Assembly: GCF_015668515.1 (NCBI RefSeq)
Contig: NZ_JADPFO010000007.1
Coordinates: 30,342 to 94,341 of the forward strand
Length of the DNA stretch: 64,000 nucleotides
DNA from: Paraclostridium tenue
Lineage (GTDB): Bacteria; Bacillota; Clostridia; Peptostreptococcales; Peptostreptococcaceae
Reading direction: 5' to 3'
Part shown: in pieces, positions 26,526-36,587 of the stretch
Numbering within the stretch: position 1 is the stretch's first letter
How the letters are laid out: each line of letters opens with the position of its first letter
Program-made: the position numbers and the translations under genes
Notes under the pieces: model-generated
What the model was told of the DNA's origin: nothing
The model's input: the letters and a program-made list of their open reading frames with translations, nothing else
The model's database searches: none

Positions 26526-27755
26526 CTAGAATGCCCAGTTTCCATCTTTGAATATTTGAACCTTTTCACCATTAGCTTTTTCACCTATTATATCCATATC
26601 AGCAGAACCTATCATAAAGTCAACATGAGTTATACTAAAGTTTATACCGTGTTTATCTAATTCATCTTGTGGTATATTTACTCCATTTTCTATACAACTC
26701 TTATAAGCTGTACCTATTGCAAAGTGACAAGATGCATTTTCATCATATAAAGTATTGTAAAATACTATATTTGTATCAGATATTGGTGATTTAAATGGAA
26801 CTAAAGCTACTTCACCTAAGTAGTGAGAACCTTCATCAGTGTCTATTAATTTAGATAAAGTCTCATAGCCTTGCTCAGCAGTAAAGTCTACTATTTTTCC
26901 ATCTTTAAATGTTAATGTAAAGTTGTTTATAACATTTCCACCGTAAACAAGTGGTTTAGTACTTGCAACAACACCATTAACCCCAAATTTATGAGGTAAT
27001 GTAAATACTTCTTCAGTTGGTATGTTTGGATTAAAGTTTACGCCATTAGGGTCTTTAGAAGCACCACTTGCCCATATATGACCTTCTGGTAATTCCATAG
27101 TTATATCTGTTTTACCAGATTTAAAGTATAAAGTTTTAAATTTACTATCATTTAAAAAGTTCATTCTAACTTTTAAATTTTTATTATGTTGATTCCAAGC
27201 TTCTATAGGATCTTCTTGGTCAACTCTTGTACAATGGAATATTGCTTCCCACATTTTATCTATAGCTTCTTCTTCAGAAACACCAGGGAATACTTTTTTA
27301 GACCAGTTTGCTGTAGGTACAGAAACTATACTCCATTTTGATTTATCTGATAGAGTATAAGATCTCCATTCTTTAAGTGCTTCAGCAGAAGCTTTTTGGA
27401 AATTTGCTACTCTTTGAGGGTCAACATCTTTTAAAAGATCTGGATCTTGAGCATATATTGTTAAGAATGCTCCTCCATTTTTAGCTATATCAACATATTG
27501 GTCAGATACCCAAGTTGGGAACTCATTGAAAGTTTCTTCTGGAGCATTTAAATATTTTATAAGAGTACATTCTTCATCAGACCACTCTACAAATACTTCT
27601 TTAGCTCCTAAATCATAAGCTTTTTTTACAACCTTTCTTACAAAAGGAGCACATTCAATAGGAGATCTAACTAATAACGTTTGTCCGGGTTGTATATTTA
27701 CCCCAACTTTAACTGATAATTCAGCATATTTTTCTAGATTTCTTTCTAAATTCAT
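26526..27755 (-). CDS. M29-family aminopeptidase (AmpS/AmpT-like)
   Basis: 409 aa from the ATG at 27755, which gives the normal family N-terminus MNLERNLEKYAELSVKVGVN; the GTG at 27764 is too close to AGAGGA. It is a metal-dependent aminopeptidase that removes N-terminal residues from peptides in the cytoplasm. Family landmarks include EGHIWASGASK, GFNPN-type metal region (PNGVNFNPNIPTEEVFTLP), LGEVALVP, the ENASCHFAIGTAYKSC segment and THVDFMIGS near the end, which hold the metal ligands. It is a single-gene unit with its own promoter. Confidence 0.93.
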   Translation of the reverse strand: MNLERNLEKYAELSVKVGVNIQPGQTLLVRSPIECAPFVRKVVKKAYDLGAKEVFVEWSDEECTLIKYLNAPEETFNEFPTWVSDQYVDIAKNGGAFLTIYAQDPDLLKDVDPQRVANFQKASAEALKEWRSYTLSDKSKWSIVSVPTANWSKKVFPGVSEEEAIDKMWEAIFHCTRVDQEDPIEAWNQHNKNLKVRMNFLNDSKFKTLYFKSGKTDITMELPEGHIWASGASKDPNGVNFNPNIPTEEVFTLPHKFGVNGVVASTKPLVYGGNVINNFTLTFKDGKIVDFTAEQGYETLSKLIDTDEGSHYLGEVALVPFKSPISDTNIVFYNTLYDENASCHFAIGTAYKSCIENGVNIPQDELDKHGINFSITHVDFMIGSADMDIIGEKANGEKVQIFKDGNWAF

Positions 27756-27812
27756 AAAGGTCACATCCTCTCAAAAATTTACATTAATGTAAAAATATAT
27801 TCATCCAATTTA

Positions 27813-27841
27813 AGTATAGCACCATTTCTATATTACTCCAA
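27813..27841 (-). promoter_or_regulatory. Promoter of the M29 aminopeptidase
   Basis: Minus strand: -35 TTGGAG (27836-27841), 17-base spacer, extended -10 TGcTATACT (hexamer 27813-27818). Confidence 0.78.
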
Positions 27842-28063
27842 AATACTTTTTATTATTAAATAAAATTGTATTTTTCTAAAATAAAAAAGAATTCAAAATA
27901 TTCATGTATACTATTTATTAATATAATTTTTAAATACCCATTTTTGAAAAATTTAACAAAATAAAGTAAATAATGTAACCATTTAAAGGGTAATGAAAGA
28001 TAGTATAAGATATTAAATTTTGATATAATATTACTTATTATATTGGTAGTTAGGAGGCAATAG
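27842..28063. other. Intergenic region before the nitroreductase
   Basis: AT-rich, no open frame seen. An extended -10, TGATATAAT (hexamer 28024-28029), lies 35 bases before the nitroreductase start and is its probable promoter; no good -35 is visible. Confidence 0.5.
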
Positions 28064-28840
28064 ATGGAGTTATATGACGCTATTTTTTATAGAAAATCTA
28101 CTAAAAAGTACTCAAAGAATAAATTAAGTATAAGTATGTTTGAAGAAGTTAGGAATATATGCACTGATATAGAAAGTTTGGATGAAAGTATAAAAGTTAA
28201 AGCTTATCCTATATTAAAAGGTGATAGTTTAAAGTTTATAATAAAAAAAGGTCATAGAATAGTAGCACCACACTATATTTTATTAACAGTTCAATTACCA
28301 GAAGAAAGTGGTCAAGAAGAACCAATAAATTACTTTGATAGTGTTGGATATGCTGGAGAAAAGTTAGTGTTAACATTAACTGAAATGGGATTAGCTACAT
28401 GTTGGATAGGGAATAGTTTTAATAAGGAATTAATTTTAGATTTTGTTATATTAGACGAAAATGAAATTCCATCAATGCTTATAGCTTTCGGATTTCCAGA
28501 GGGAAAAGACGGTTTGTTTAGAAAAAAAGAAGAAAAGTTAGATAGAAAACCATTAAAACAAATAGCTAAAAATATAGATGAAAAATGGGAAGATATAATA
28601 GAATGTGTAAGATTATCGCCATCATACAAAAATTCGCAACCATGGAGATTTTATCAAAATAATGAATATCTTGATATATATATGAAAAAAGATTCTAATG
28701 AGGATATAAACCAAGTGAATATGGGGATTGCTTTAAAACATTTTGAAATAGCATGTAAATATAATAATATAGATTTTGAATATATAAAGCTAAATCTTAA
28801 AGATAAATTAAGAAAAGAATATTATATAAGTGTCGTATAA
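28064..28840 (+). CDS. Nitroreductase-family protein
   Basis: 258 aa FMN-dependent oxidoreductase fold. The start MELYDAIFYRKSTKKY with RKS-type FMN-phosphate contact is typical, followed by GYAGEKLVLTLTEMGLATCWIG, the usual central helix and glycine motif, and a C-terminal half (RLSPSYKNSQPWRFY) repeating the SPS-N-QPW FMN-binding pattern. The arrangement suggests the putative TM-nitroreductase subgroup. The physiological substrate is unknown. The ribosome binding site is AGGAGG. It has its own terminator. Confidence 0.88.
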   Translation: MELYDAIFYRKSTKKYSKNKLSISMFEEVRNICTDIESLDESIKVKAYPILKGDSLKFIIKKGHRIVAPHYILLTVQLPEESGQEEPINYFDSVGYAGEKLVLTLTEMGLATCWIGNSFNKELILDFVILDENEIPSMLIAFGFPEGKDGLFRKKEEKLDRKPLKQIAKNIDEKWEDIIECVRLSPSYKNSQPWRFYQNNEYLDIYMKKDSNEDINQVNMGIALKHFEIACKYNNIDFEYIKLNLKDKLRKEYYISVV

Positions 28841-28842
28841 TT

Positions 28843-28880
28843 AAAAAGTAACTCTATTAAATTATAGAGTTGCTTTTTAA
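28843..28880 (+). terminator. Terminator of the nitroreductase gene
   Basis: 14-bp stem AAAAAGTAACTCTA / TAGAGTTGCTTTTT with one G-T pair. Confidence 0.85.
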
Positions 28881-28912
28881 TTTTTGCATAAATTTATCAA
28901 AATATGTAAAAA

Positions 28913-28950
28913 TTTAACAATATGATAATTTATGTTATAATGTTGTTAAA
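28913..28950 (+). promoter_or_regulatory. Promoter of the second two-component system, inside an inverted repeat
   Basis: Extended -10 TGtTATAAT (hexamer 28936-28941), 17 bases after a weak -35 TTTAAC (28913-28918). TTTAACAA (28913-28920) and TTGTTAAA (28943-28950) form an 8-bp inverted repeat flanking the -10 and may be an operator. Confidence 0.6.
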
Positions 28951-28973
28951 TTAATTAGAAAGGTATATGGGAT

Positions 28974-30245
28974 ATGTTTCATTTTTATATACTTTTAACA
29001 AGTGTTGGAATTTGCTTAAGTTTTATAAATATTTATGATTTTAAAAGAAATAAACTTAAGTTAGCTGTATACTTTTTGATTTTATATATAAGTATATGTA
29101 TGGTATCTAAATGTTTGAAGGTATCACCTTTATATGGATTAAATATAATAAATGCTATTTTTGTTTATAGGCTTACAAAGAAAACTTTATTAACTGTTAT
29201 AATTCCTTTAATATCTACAGTATTATATATAGCAGTTAATATTTTTTGTTACTATATAGTTTTATTTTTAACAGATATAAACATATATAAAATAAGTTCA
29301 ATAGTGTATTTAATTTTATACTATTTAATTACATATTTAATTATCATTATTGTTTCAAAAATTTTAAACTGTAAGTTTATGAAAACACTTGAAGATTTTG
29401 AAGTGTTATATAAATCTAAAATTAAAATATTAATTTTGTTAATAAGTATACTTTCTATATGCATATATTTTGAGACTATTAGACAAATAGATGTATCTTG
29501 TATAACTGAATTAGAAGTTAAACATAGTTTAATGTTGTCATTTTTAAATTTTTTAACATTTTTATCAACTATGTCTCTAATTATGTTAATGAATAATCAA
29601 AACCGATTAAAAGAGATACATGAATATAATAAAAAATTAGAAGATATGACAAATGAAATAAAAAAATTTAGACATGATTATAAAAATATTATTTTATCTA
29701 TGAGTGGATATATAGAAGAAAATGATATGGAAGGATTGAAAAAATTTTTTTATTCAAATATAGAATGTTCAACAAAAAATTTGGATTTATACAATCTAAG
29801 TCTTGCATCAATTGGAAATATAAAATATATAGAAGTTAAAGGGGTAATAGCTTCAAAATTAATAGAGGCTCAAGAAAAAGGAATAGAGATTAAGGTATAT
29901 ATTCCAAATGTTATAGAATATATAAATTTTAATAGTTTAGATTTATGCAGGATTTTAGGGATTGCATTAGATAATTGTATAGAAGCTTCTTTAGAATCTG
30001 AAAATCCATTAATAACTTTATCGATTATAGATGAAAAAGATTTAACTTCAATAATAATTTTAAATACATATAAAAGTAATATAAAGAATACATCTGAGTT
30101 GTTTAAAAATGGATACTCCTCAAAAGGGGAAGGACGAGGAATTGGACTTAGCAATTTAAAAGAAATTTTGAGTAACTATAATAATGCTTATTTTACTATA
30201 AAAGCAGAAGGGGAATTTATTCAAAAGTTAGACATATATAAATAA
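28974..30245 (+). CDS. AgrC-like sensor histidine kinase (GHKL type), second system
   Basis: 423 aa. The N-terminal half has six to seven hydrophobic helices (about 5-205). The cytoplasmic part has the H-box FRHDYKNII (His234), the N-box LDNCIEASLE and the G-box GEGRGIGLSNL. It is followed 12 bases later by its LytTR response regulator, the reverse of the gene order in the first system (kinase after regulator). No peptide precursor or AgrB gene is nearby, so the ligand and targets are unknown. Confidence 0.9.
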   Translation: MFHFYILLTSVGICLSFINIYDFKRNKLKLAVYFLILYISICMVSKCLKVSPLYGLNIINAIFVYRLTKKTLLTVIIPLISTVLYIAVNIFCYYIVLFLTDINIYKISSIVYLILYYLITYLIIIIVSKILNCKFMKTLEDFEVLYKSKIKILILLISILSICIYFETIRQIDVSCITELEVKHSLMLSFLNFLTFLSTMSLIMLMNNQNRLKEIHEYNKKLEDMTNEIKKFRHDYKNIILSMSGYIEENDMEGLKKFFYSNIECSTKNLDLYNLSLASIGNIKYIEVKGVIASKLIEAQEKGIEIKVYIPNVIEYINFNSLDLCRILGIALDNCIEASLESENPLITLSIIDEKDLTSIIILNTYKSNIKNTSELFKNGYSSKGEGRGIGLSNLKEILSNYNNAYFTIKAEGEFIQKLDIYK

Positions 30246-30257
30246 GGAGGAGTTAGG

Positions 30258-30983
30258 GTGAGAATATTTATATGTGAGGACAATGACGATCAAAGGTATA
30301 GCCTTGAAAAATCTATAGTATCTATTTTAGAAAATGAAAATATAAAAGGTGATATAGTATTATCTAGTAACTCATCTAAGAAAATTATAGATTATATATC
30401 AGAAAACAAAGGTAGAGGGGTGTACTTTTTAGATATAAACATAGGTGAGGATATAGATGGAATCGAATTAGCAAGGCAGATAAATAATATCGATAAAAGT
30501 GCAATAATTATTATGATTACATCTCATAAAGATATGAGTCATCTTGTTTTTAAATATCACATAGGTGCAATTGATTATATTATTAAAGAAGATTATGAAG
30601 AAGTAAAACATAGAATAAGAGAATGTATAATATGTGCAAATAATAAAATGAAAGATAGCTTAAATAAAGACTATTTTTTTATTGAAAGATTAGACTGTAT
30701 AGATAAGATTAAATATGAAGACATTCTTTACTTTGAAACTTGTAAAAAAAGATTTATAGGACTTAATACTACTAAAAGTTACATAGAGTTTAATGGAACC
30801 CTAAAAGAACTAGAAAAAAAATTAGATGATAGATTTATAAGATGTCATAAGTCTTATATTGTAAATAAAAATAAAGTAAGAAACATTAATAAAAAACAAA
30901 GAATTATTACTATGGAAGATGGAAGTAAATGCTATGTATCTTTGTTGCTTTTAAAAAAGACAGTTGAAAGTATTGTATCTTAA
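30258..30983 (+). CDS. LytTR-family response regulator, second system
   Basis: 241 aa. It starts at GTG 30258, supported by GGAGGAG directly upstream. The receiver has acidic pocket E7/D8, the phosphoacceptor Asp59 (YFLDINI) and a YIIKE segment in place of the usual KP motif: the lysine is kept but the following proline is replaced by glutamate. The LytTR DNA-binding domain (about 145-240) shows FIRCHKSYIVNKNKVRNI. It is paired with the kinase just upstream. Confidence 0.9.
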   Translation: MRIFICEDNDDQRYSLEKSIVSILENENIKGDIVLSSNSSKKIIDYISENKGRGVYFLDINIGEDIDGIELARQINNIDKSAIIIMITSHKDMSHLVFKYHIGAIDYIIKEDYEEVKHRIRECIICANNKMKDSLNKDYFFIERLDCIDKIKYEDILYFETCKKRFIGLNTTKSYIEFNGTLKELEKKLDDRFIRCHKSYIVNKNKVRNINKKQRIITMEDGSKCYVSLLLLKKTVESIVS

Positions 30984-31014
30984 GATACTATGATAGCTTA
31001 AATACATAAAATAG

Positions 31015-31043
31015 TTGACATGTATATGAATAAGTGTAATAAT
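31015..31043 (+). promoter_or_regulatory. Promoter of the pyrF-carAB operon
   Basis: Consensus -35 TTGACA (31015-31020) and a -10 region TAATAAT (31037-31043). The leader that follows is about 320 bases long. Confidence 0.8.
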
Positions 31044-31067
31044 TATACACAAGAGAAGGCTTTAAAT

Positions 31068-31082
31068 TATCCCGAGAGGATA
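31068..31082 (+). promoter_or_regulatory. PyrR-type RNA box 1 (less certain)
   Basis: TATCCCGAGAGGATA matches the PyrR core TCCnGnGAGG. The loop fits CNGNGA, but pairing below it is in a different register from boxes 2 and 3, and no terminator follows before box 2. Confidence 0.6.
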
Positions 31083-31129
31083 TTAAGCAATCTTATTTAT
31101 AAATTAAAAATAAAAACTTCCTTGAAAGT

Positions 31130-31143
31130 AGTCCAGAGAGACT
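31130..31143 (+). promoter_or_regulatory. PyrR-binding RNA box 2
   Basis: AGTCCAGAGAGACT: hexaloop CAGAGA closed by AGTC/GACT, with a wider bulged stem CCTT...AAGG. PyrR bound to UMP holds this anti-antiterminator, letting the terminator at 31182 form. GGTTATAT (31149-31156) can pair with ATATAACC (31178-31185) as the competing antiterminator. Confidence 0.85.
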
Positions 31144-31181
31144 AGTAAGGTTATATAAATAGATTTAATTTGCATACATAT

Positions 31182-31214
31182 AACCTCTAACTGGATTAGT
31201 TAGAGGTTTTTTTA
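31182..31214 (+). terminator. Attenuator terminator 1 of the pyr leader
   Basis: 11-bp stem AACCTCTAACT / AGTTAGAGGTT followed by a seven-base T run. Confidence 0.9.
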
Positions 31215-31246
31215 ATATATAAAAATAAAATAAAGTCTTTTAAACT

Positions 31247-31260
31247 AGTCCAGAGAGGCT
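31247..31260 (+). promoter_or_regulatory. PyrR-binding RNA box 3
   Basis: AGTCCAGAGAGGCT, the consensus PyrR hairpin with loop CAGAGA, inside a longer bulged stem TCTTT...AAAGA. Confidence 0.88.
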
Positions 31261-31299
31261 GGGAAAGATATCGCCATAACACAAAGTTATGAAGTATTG

Positions 31300-31331
31300 A
31301 ATCCTTATACCTCTAGGTATAAGGATTTTTC
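31300..31331 (+). terminator. Attenuator terminator 2 of the pyr leader
   Basis: 12-bp stem AATCCTTATACC / GGTATAAGGATT around TCTA, then Ts, 38 bases before pyrF. Confidence 0.9.
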
Positions 31332-31368
31332 TGATATTAGGGGCTTTATATAAAAAGGAGAGAGTAAA

Positions 31369-32085
31369 ATGATAAATGGAAAAGACAAACTAATTGTAGC
31401 AATTGATACTAACGACTTTGATAAAGCTAAGGAATTAATAGATAAGTTAGAAGATAGTGTAGATATATTTAAAGTAGGGTTAGAACAATATGTAGCAACA
31501 AGGGGTAAAACAGTAGATTATTTAAAAGAAAAGGGTAAAAAGATATTTTTAGATCTTAAGTTTCACGATATACCAAATACAATGCAAAGCGCAGTAAGAG
31601 CAGCAGTTAGAGATAACGTTTGGCTAATGACAATACATGTTTCAGATATGGAAGGAATGAGACAATGTGCATTAGCTGCAAAAGAAGAAGCTGAAAAGTT
31701 GGGAATAGAAAAACCAATAATAGTAGGAGTTACAGTATTAACTTCATTAAGTGATAAAGATTTACAAGATATAGGTTGTAATATGACTGCGGGAGAATTA
31801 GCAATAAAAAGAGCTAGATTAGCTAAAGAAGCAGGAATAGATGGTATAGTTTGTTCAGCACAAGAGGTTGATAAAATAGTAGAAGCTTGTGGAAGTGAAT
31901 TTGTAACAGTTTGTCCAGGAATAAGACCTGAAAGTGCGGATAAAGGAGACCAAAAAAGAGTTGTTACTCCAAAAGAAGCGATAAATAAAGGAGCTCATTA
32001 CTTAGTAGTTGGAAGACCAATAACTAAGGCTGAAAATCCAAGTCAAGCAGCAACAAATATAGTAAAAGAAATAGAAAATGCCTAA
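31369..32085 (+). CDS. pyrF: Orotidine-5'-phosphate decarboxylase
   Basis: 238 aa, the last step of UMP synthesis. The catalytic motif is FLDLKFHDIPNT (Asp-x-Lys-x-x-Asp, residues about 62-73); the N-terminal substrate motif is LIVAIDT, and the phosphate-binding end is PGIRPE and VVGRPIT. The family type is the usual bacterial group I. First gene of pyrF-carA-carB, with 14 bases to carA. It is regulated by the PyrR-type attenuator leader upstream. GGAGAG precedes the ATG. Confidence 0.97.
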   Translation: MINGKDKLIVAIDTNDFDKAKELIDKLEDSVDIFKVGLEQYVATRGKTVDYLKEKGKKIFLDLKFHDIPNTMQSAVRAAVRDNVWLMTIHVSDMEGMRQCALAAKEEAEKLGIEKPIIVGVTVLTSLSDKDLQDIGCNMTAGELAIKRARLAKEAGIDGIVCSAQEVDKIVEACGSEFVTVCPGIRPESADKGDQKRVVTPKEAINKGAHYLVVGRPITKAENPSQAATNIVKEIENA

Positions 32086-32099
32086 GGGGGAGGTAAGTT

Positions 32100-33149
32100 A
32101 TGAAAGCTAAGTTAATATTAGAAGATGGAACGATATTTGAAGGTAAAGCTTTTGGTTATTTAAATGAAAGTGTAGGAGAAGTAGTATTTAATACCTCTAT
32201 GACAGGATATGGAGAGGTTTTAACAGATCCATCATACTATGGGCAAATAGTAACAATGACTTACCCACTAATTGGGAATTATGGAATAAATCTAGAAGAT
32301 GTGGAATCAAGAGGAGTTCATGTAAAAGGATTTATAGTAAGAGAAAAGAGTGATAATCCAAATAACTTTAGATGTGAGATGGATATAGACACATATTTAA
32401 AACAAAATAAAGTTATAGGTCTTGAAGGTATAGACACTAGAGCATTAACTAAAATATTAAGAAACAATGGTACTATGAAAGGGATAATCACTTTAGAAAA
32501 TAATGCGACATTAGAAGATGTTGTTTCAAAAATAGATAAATTCTCAAATACAGAAGCAGTAAAAACAGTAACTAGAAAAGAAACAGAATATATAAAGGGG
32601 AATGGTCCAAAGGTAGCAGTTATGGACTTTGGAGTTAAAGAAAACATATTAAGATCTTTTAAAGCAAGAGGATGTGATTTAGTAGTTTTACCGGCAACAA
32701 CAACAGCCGAAGAAATACTAAATGAAAATCCAGATTTAATATTCTTATCAAATGGACCTGGAGATCCAGAAGATTTAGAAGATGTTATAGAAAACATAAG
32801 ACAATTAATAGGCAAAAAACCTATAGCAGGTATATGTTTAGGACATCAACTTTTAGCCTTAACACTAGGTGGAAAAACAGCAAGGCTTAAGTTTGGACAT
32901 AGAGGTGGAAATCATCCAGTTAAAGATTTGGAAGATGGAAAAGTTTATATAACATCTCAAAATCATGGGTACTATGTTTCACAAATGCCAGAAAATATGA
33001 ACATAACACATGTAAACTTAAACGATAACACAGTAGAAGGTATGAGACACAGTGAATTACCAATATATAGTGTTCAATATCACCCAGAGGCTTGTCCAGG
33101 GCCTAAAGACAATGATTATATATTCGATAAGTTCTTAGAATTAATATAA
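32100..33149 (+). CDS. carA: Carbamoyl-phosphate synthase small (glutaminase) subunit
   Basis: 349 aa. The N-terminal CPSase-S domain (1-145) is followed by a class I glutamine amidotransferase domain with nucleophile Cys in GICLGHQLLAL, and His/Glu in YSVQYHPEA. It releases ammonia from glutamine and feeds it through a tunnel to CarB. Tightly linked to pyrF and carB (38-base gap), under PyrR control. The ribosome binding site is GGGGGAGG. Confidence 0.97.
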   Translation: MKAKLILEDGTIFEGKAFGYLNESVGEVVFNTSMTGYGEVLTDPSYYGQIVTMTYPLIGNYGINLEDVESRGVHVKGFIVREKSDNPNNFRCEMDIDTYLKQNKVIGLEGIDTRALTKILRNNGTMKGIITLENNATLEDVVSKIDKFSNTEAVKTVTRKETEYIKGNGPKVAVMDFGVKENILRSFKARGCDLVVLPATTTAEEILNENPDLIFLSNGPGDPEDLEDVIENIRQLIGKKPIAGICLGHQLLALTLGGKTARLKFGHRGGNHPVKDLEDGKVYITSQNHGYYVSQMPENMNITHVNLNDNTVEGMRHSELPIYSVQYHPEACPGPKDNDYIFDKFLELI

Positions 33150-33187
33150 TAGATTGCTTAAATTAACCAGATAAGGAGATTAAGAGT

Positions 33188-36100
33188 ATGCCTAAAATAG
33201 ATAGTATTAAAAAGACATTAGTATTAGGGTCAGGACCTATAATAATAGGTCAAGCAGCAGAGTTTGATTACTCTGGAACACAAGCTTGTCAGGCTTTAAA
33301 AGAAGAGGGAATAGAAGTTGTTTTAATAAACAGTAACCCAGCTACTATAATGACTGATGAAGAGGTAGCGGATAAAATATATATAGAACCATTAACAATA
33401 GAATTTATAGAAAAAATAATAGAAAAAGAAAGACCAGATAGTATCTTAGCAGGTATGGGAGGTCAAACAGGACTTAACTTAGCAGTTGAACTTTATGATT
33501 CAGGTATACTTGATAAATATAATGTAAAAGTATTAGGAACTTCTATAGAATCTATAAAAAAAGGTGAAGACAGAGATTTATTTAGAGAAGTTATGAAAGA
33601 AATAAACCAACCAGTAGTAGTAAGTGATATAGTAACTAACTTAGAAGATGGATTAGCTTTTGCTAATAAAATAGGATACCCAGTAGTAGTTAGACCTGCA
33701 TATACACTTGGAGGAACTGGTGGAGGTATAGCTGAAACAGAAGAAGAATTGATAGAAATACTTTCTCAAGGATTACAATTAAGTCCAGTAAGTCAAGTAT
33801 TACTAGAAAAAAGTATAAAAGGTTGGAAAGAAATAGAATATGAAGTAATGAGAGATGGAAACGGAAACTGTATAACGGTATGTAACATGGAAAACATAGA
33901 TCCTGTAGGAGTTCATACTGGAGATAGTATAGTTGTTGCACCTAGTCAAACTTTAAGTGATAAAGAATACCAAATGCTTAGAAAAGCATCGATAGATATA
34001 ATAAATGCCATAGAAGTCAAAGGTGGATGTAATGTTCAGATAGCTTTAAATCCGCATAGTTTAGAATATGCAATAATAGAAATAAACCCAAGAGTTAGTA
34101 GATCTTCAGCTCTTGCATCAAAAGCTACAGGATATCCAATAGCAAAGGTTGCTGCAAAGATAGCTTTAGGATATACACTAGATGAAATACAAAATGCAGT
34201 TACAAAGAAAACTTATGCATGTTTTGAGCCAACACTTGATTATGTAGTTGTTAAAATACCTAAGTGGCCATTTGATAAATTTAAGCAAGCGAATAGAAAA
34301 TTAGGTACAAAGATGATGGCTACAGGGGAAATAATGAGTATAGGAAGTAACTTTGAGGCAGCTATACTTAAAGGTATAAGATCTTTAGAAATAGGAAAAT
34401 ACTCTTTAGTGCATAAAGCTTCTGAAAGCAGAAGTATAGAGCAGTTAAAGGCTAGAGTAGTTGTTCCTGATGATGAAAGACTATTTGACCTTGCTGAAAT
34501 GATAAGAAGAGGCTATAAAATAGAAATGATAGAGCAAATCACTGGAGTTGATAAGTGGTTTATAAATAAATTTAAATGGATAGTAGAACAAGAAGAGAAA
34601 TTAAGAGGAATGCATATAGAAGACTTAAGTAAAGACTACTTATTAGAACTTAAGAAAAAAGGATTCTCAGATAAAGGTATAGCTGACTTAATGAAAATAA
34701 GTCCAGAAAAAGTTTATGAATTAAGAAATCTATACAATATAACTCCATCGTATAAAATGGTAGATACTTGCGGAGGAGAATTTGATGCATTATCTCCATA
34801 CTATTACTCAACTTATGAAGAATATGATGAAGTAGTAGTAAGTGATAAAAAGAAAGTTATAGTACTTGGCTCTGGACCTATAAGAATAGGGCAAGGAATA
34901 GAGTTTGATTATTGTTCAGTTCACTGTGTTAAGTCATTAAGAGCACAAGGAATAGAAACTATAATAATAAATAACAACCCAGAAACAGTAAGTACAGATT
35001 TTGATACATCAGATAAGCTATACTTTGAGCCATTAACAGAAGAAGAAGTATTAAATATAATAGAAAAAGAAAATCCAGATGGAGTTATACTTCAATTCGG
35101 AGGTCAAACTGCTATAAAATTAGCTAAGTTCTTAGATGAAAAGAAAATAAAAATTTTAGGAACAAGTTGTAAAGATATAGATGAAGCAGAAGATAGAGAA
35201 AAATTTGATGAATTATTAGAAAAGTTAGATATAAATAGACCTAAAGGTAAAGCCATATGGTCAGTAAATGAAGGTATCGAAGAAGCTAAGAAGTTAGAAT
35301 ATCCAGTACTTGTTAGACCTTCTTATGTACTTGGTGGTCAAGGTATGGAAATAACTTATGATGAAAATAAGTTAACTCAATATTTAACAGATGCTTTCTT
35401 AAGAGATAGTAAAAACCCTGTGCTTATAGATAAGTACTTAACTGGTAGGGAAATAGAAGTAGATGCTATATGTGATGGAGAAGATATATTAATACCAGGG
35501 ATAATGGAGCACTTAGAAAGAGCTGGAGTTCACTCTGGAGATAGTATAACTATGTACCCAAGTCAAAACATAAGTGATGAGATAAAAGCTAAAATTTTAG
35601 ATTATACAAAAAAAATTGCATTAGAGTTAAATGTATTAGGAATGGTAAATATACAATTTATAGAGTTCCATGGAGAACTATACATAATAGAAGTTAACCC
35701 TAGAGCAAGTAGAACAGTTCCGTATATAAGTAAGGTAAGTAAGGTGCCTATAGTTGATTTGGCTACAAAATGTATGTTAGGATCTAAATTAAAAGATTTA
35801 GGATATGGAACAGGAGTTTATAAAGAACCTAAATTAGTATCTGTAAAAGTGCCAGTATTCTCAATGTCTAAACTTGCTAGAGTTGATGTAAGTCTAGGTC
35901 CTGAAATGAAATCTACAGGAGAAGTTTTAGGAGTTGGAGAAACTTTAGAAGAAGCACTATATAAAGGATTCTTAGCTGCTGGTAAGAAGATGTCTAACAA
36001 AAGAGGAGTAGTATTAGCTACTATAAATAATTATGATAAAGATGAGTTTATGGAAATAGCTAAAGACATGAATGAATTAGGATATACTTTCGTAGCAACT

Positions 36101-36394
36101 GAAGGAACTGCAAAAGCTTTAATAGAAAATGGAATAGATGCAGAAATAGTAAATAGAGTAGAAGAATCTAGACCAAATATACTTGATGTTATAAGAAATA
36201 AACAAGTTGATATAGTTATAAATACACCTACTAAAGGAAATGATTCAACTAGAGATGGATTTAAAATAAGAAGAACTGCTACAGAGTTCTCAACAGAAGT
36301 AATGACATCATTAGATACTTTAAAGGCTTTAGTAGAGGTTAAGAAGAAAGAAATAAATAGAGAAAAATTAGCTGTTTATAACATAGCTGATTAA
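33188..36394 (+). CDS. carB: Carbamoyl-phosphate synthase large subunit
   Basis: 1068 aa, full length. Two homologous ATP-grasp halves are present (about 1-400 and 550-930), each opening with a dinucleotide-like motif: [18 protein letters not shown] in the first and [18 protein letters not shown] in the second. [12 protein letters not shown] and [12 protein letters not shown] are the matching ATP loops. The C-terminal MGS-like allosteric domain (about 935-1060) is where UMP and IMP act in relatives. It makes carbamoyl phosphate for pyrimidines and arginine. Last gene of the operon, followed by a terminator. Confidence 0.98.
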   Translation: MPKIDSIKKTLVLGSGPIIIGQAAEFDYSGTQACQALKEEGIEVVLINSNPATIMTDEEVADKIYIEPLTIEFIEKIIEKERPDSILAGMGGQTGLNLAVELYDSGILDKYNVKVLGTSIESIKKGEDRDLFREVMKEINQPVVVSDIVTNLEDGLAFANKIGYPVVVRPAYTLGGTGGGIAETEEELIEILSQGLQLSPVSQVLLEKSIKGWKEIEYEVMRDGNGNCITVCNMENIDPVGVHTGDSIVVAPSQTLSDKEYQMLRKASIDIINAIEVKGGCNVQIALNPHSLEYAIIEINPRVSRSSALASKATGYPIAKVAAKIALGYTLDEIQNAVTKKTYACFEPTLDYVVVKIPKWPFDKFKQANRKLGTKMMATGEIMSIGSNFEAAILKGIRSLEIGKYSLVHKASESRSIEQLKARVVVPDDERLFDLAEMIRRGYKIEMIEQITGVDKWFINKFKWIVEQEEKLRGMHIEDLSKDYLLELKKKGFSDKGIADLMKISPEKVYELRNLYNITPSYKMVDTCGGEFDALSPYYYSTYEEYDEVVVSDKKKVIVLGSGPIRIGQGIEFDYCSVHCVKSLRAQGIETIIINNNPETVSTDFDTSDKLYFEPLTEEEVLNIIEKENPDGVILQFGGQTAIKLAKFLDEKKIKILGTSCKDIDEAEDREKFDELLEKLDINRPKGKAIWSVNEGIEEAKKLEYPVLVRPSYVLGGQGMEITYDENKLTQYLTDAFLRDSKNPVLIDKYLTGREIEVDAICDGEDILIPGIMEHLERAGVHSGDSITMYPSQNISDEIKAKILDYTKKIALELNVLGMVNIQFIEFHGELYIIEVNPRASRTVPYISKVSKVPIVDLATKCMLGSKLKDLGYGTGVYKEPKLVSVKVPVFSMSKLARVDVSLGPEMKSTGEVLGVGETLEEALYKGFLAAGKKMSNKRGVVLATINNYDKDEFMEIAKDMNELGYTFVATEGTAKALIENGIDAEIVNRVEESRPNILDVIRNKQVDIVINTPTKGNDSTRDGFKIRRTATEFSTEVMTSLDTLKALVEVKKKEINREKLAVYNIAD

Positions 36395-36410
36395 TAGAAT
36401 TATTCAATTA

Positions 36411-36458
36411 AAAAGTGCCTCAAAGTGATTTTTATAATCATTAGAGGTACTTTTTTTA
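36411..36458 (+). terminator. Terminator of pyrF-carAB
   Basis: Stem AAAGTGCCTC / GAGGTACTTT extended by GTGATT/AATCAT, then seven Ts. Confidence 0.9.
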
Positions 36459-36549
36459 TAATTTTCAATTTTACTCCATAATATAGGCATATTAGTCCAA
36501 AATTATTGTTTTTAATAATGTTAATGTTAATATCATAGGAAAGAGAAAG

Positions 36550-36558
36550 TGGTAAAAT
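36550..36558 (+). promoter_or_regulatory. Possible extended -10 promoter of the phospholipase C gene
   Basis: TGGTAAAAT matches an extended -10, 29 bases before the start. No VirR box or clear -35 is seen. Confidence 0.4.
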
Positions 36559-36587
36559 ATTTTCTTGTTATATATTAGGGAGGATAA

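Noticed and set aside
36458..36587. VirR boxes or phased A tracts upstream of the phospholipase gene
   Set aside because: No CCCAGTT-type box found, and the A/T runs are not regularly phased as at the C. perfringens plc promoter.
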